Shown: positions 63,703 to 64,000 of the stretch, piece after piece
Numbering within the stretch: position 1 is the first letter of the stretch
How the letters are laid out: every line of letters starts with the position of its first letter
Origin: Vibrio sp. SNU_ST1
Lineage (GTDB): Bacteria; Pseudomonadota; Gammaproteobacteria; Enterobacterales; Vibrionaceae
Reading direction: 5' to 3'
Assembly: GCF_030563405.1 (NCBI RefSeq)
Contig: NZ_CP130749.1
Coordinates: 930,001-994,000 of the forward strand
DNA length: 64,000 nucleotides
Notes under the pieces: model-generated
What the model saw: the letters and a program-made list of their open reading frames with translations, nothing else
What the model was told of the DNA's origin: nothing
The model's database searches: none
Made by a program: the position numbers and the translations under genes

Positions 63703-64000
63703 CTAATAAGCATCACATTTTTCAGGTTTCTTCTTACAAACAGGACAAATAATTTCATCCTTATCTTTTTCTTGATTCGCCTTACTGGTACTTTTACCAG
63801 ACTGTGCGGTCTCACCAGAGCCATGCTTTACCTTTGCTGGGTATGTTTTCTCACTCTTGCCCAAAATTCGCGCAAACAATTGGTCAAATTCACCCATCGC
63901 TTCTCTTAGTTTATCCGGCACCATTTTATCGATGATTTTCACTTCATCGGCCAGCTTTAAGAAGTATTCTGCTAATTCATCTGCGCCCATGCGATTGGCG
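63703..64000 (-). CDS. Carrier 'body' of module A, C-terminal part (runs off the right edge)
   Basis: The last 98 or so codons of a carrier. The frame is open to the window end. 'NRMGADELAEYFLKLADEVK' and 'LFARILGKSEKTYPAKVKHG' are almost identical to the module B body. It ends with a Cys-rich segment 'CPVCKKKPEKC' and a stop just before the toxin gene. The PAAR-like domain, if present, would lie beyond 64000. Confidence 0.78.
   Translation of the reverse strand, partial: ANRMGADELAEYFLKLADEVKIIDKMVPDKLREAMGEFDQLFARILGKSEKTYPAKVKHGSGETAQSGKSTSKANQEKDKDEIICPVCKKKPEKCDAY
63791..64000. repeat. Direct repeat R2, right copy (pairs with 60458-60667)
   Basis: At least 210 bp, matching the module B body without gaps. 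The repeat probably continues past the window end. Confidence 0.88.

Overview
The window looks like chromosome of a marine Vibrio (Splendidus-like). The evidence is gene content: a MoxR/DUF58/Bat-type operon, paired arylsulfatases, yejABEF, rbsDACBKR, a NspS/MbaA-like pair, CSS-EAL and GGDEF proteins, a UPF0319/DUF2057 protein and a PAAR-like/AHH toxin locus, together with moderate-to-low GC and compact operons. No rRNA, tRNA, CRISPR array or complete insertion sequence was seen.

Region 1 (1-13.4 kb): the 3' side of a moxR-DUF58-DUF4381-batA operon, an octahaem c-type cytochrome with TPRs, two divergent secreted sulfatases, a membrane-anchored di-haem MauG/CCP cytochrome overlapping a hybrid histidine kinase, and a DUF2057 protein. 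A near-identical 19-bp dyad lies upstream of moxR and of the plus-strand sulfatase, which suggests shared control.

Region 2 (13.4-25.7 kb): small metabolic and transport genes (two GNATs, cupin, YgjV, PhzF, LysE), then c-di-GMP signalling: a PotD/NspS-like sensor coupled to an MbaA-like GGDEF-EAL protein, and a degenerate GGDEF membrane protein with a small periplasmic oxidoreductase-fold protein. An S33 peptidase follows.

Region 3 (26-35 kb): a minus-strand catabolic cluster (RidA, aldehyde dehydrogenase, M19-like protein, atypical BCCT transporter, two uncharacterised proteins) with a divergent LysR regulator. The substrate is not known.

Region 4 (35.2-53.3 kb): an S4 RNA-binding protein with a Lys-rich tail, the yejABEF peptide/microcin-C-type ABC importer, an EEP-family hydrolase, a 270-bp MITE-like element, a lone winged-helix protein, the ribose operon with two perfect RbsR-type operators, and a CSS-motif EAL phosphodiesterase.

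Region 5 (53.4-64 kb, minus strand): an SPFH protein and a small membrane protein, then an array of three polymorphic-toxin modules. Each module has a carrier 'body', an HH-type nuclease toxin and two immunity-like genes, and the modules are separated by terminators and by degraded PAAR-like (DUF4150) segments. Direct repeats of about 780 bp and 210 bp tie the modules together. The array reads as orphan cassettes downstream of an intact effector that would lie beyond the right edge. This is the most unusual part of the window.
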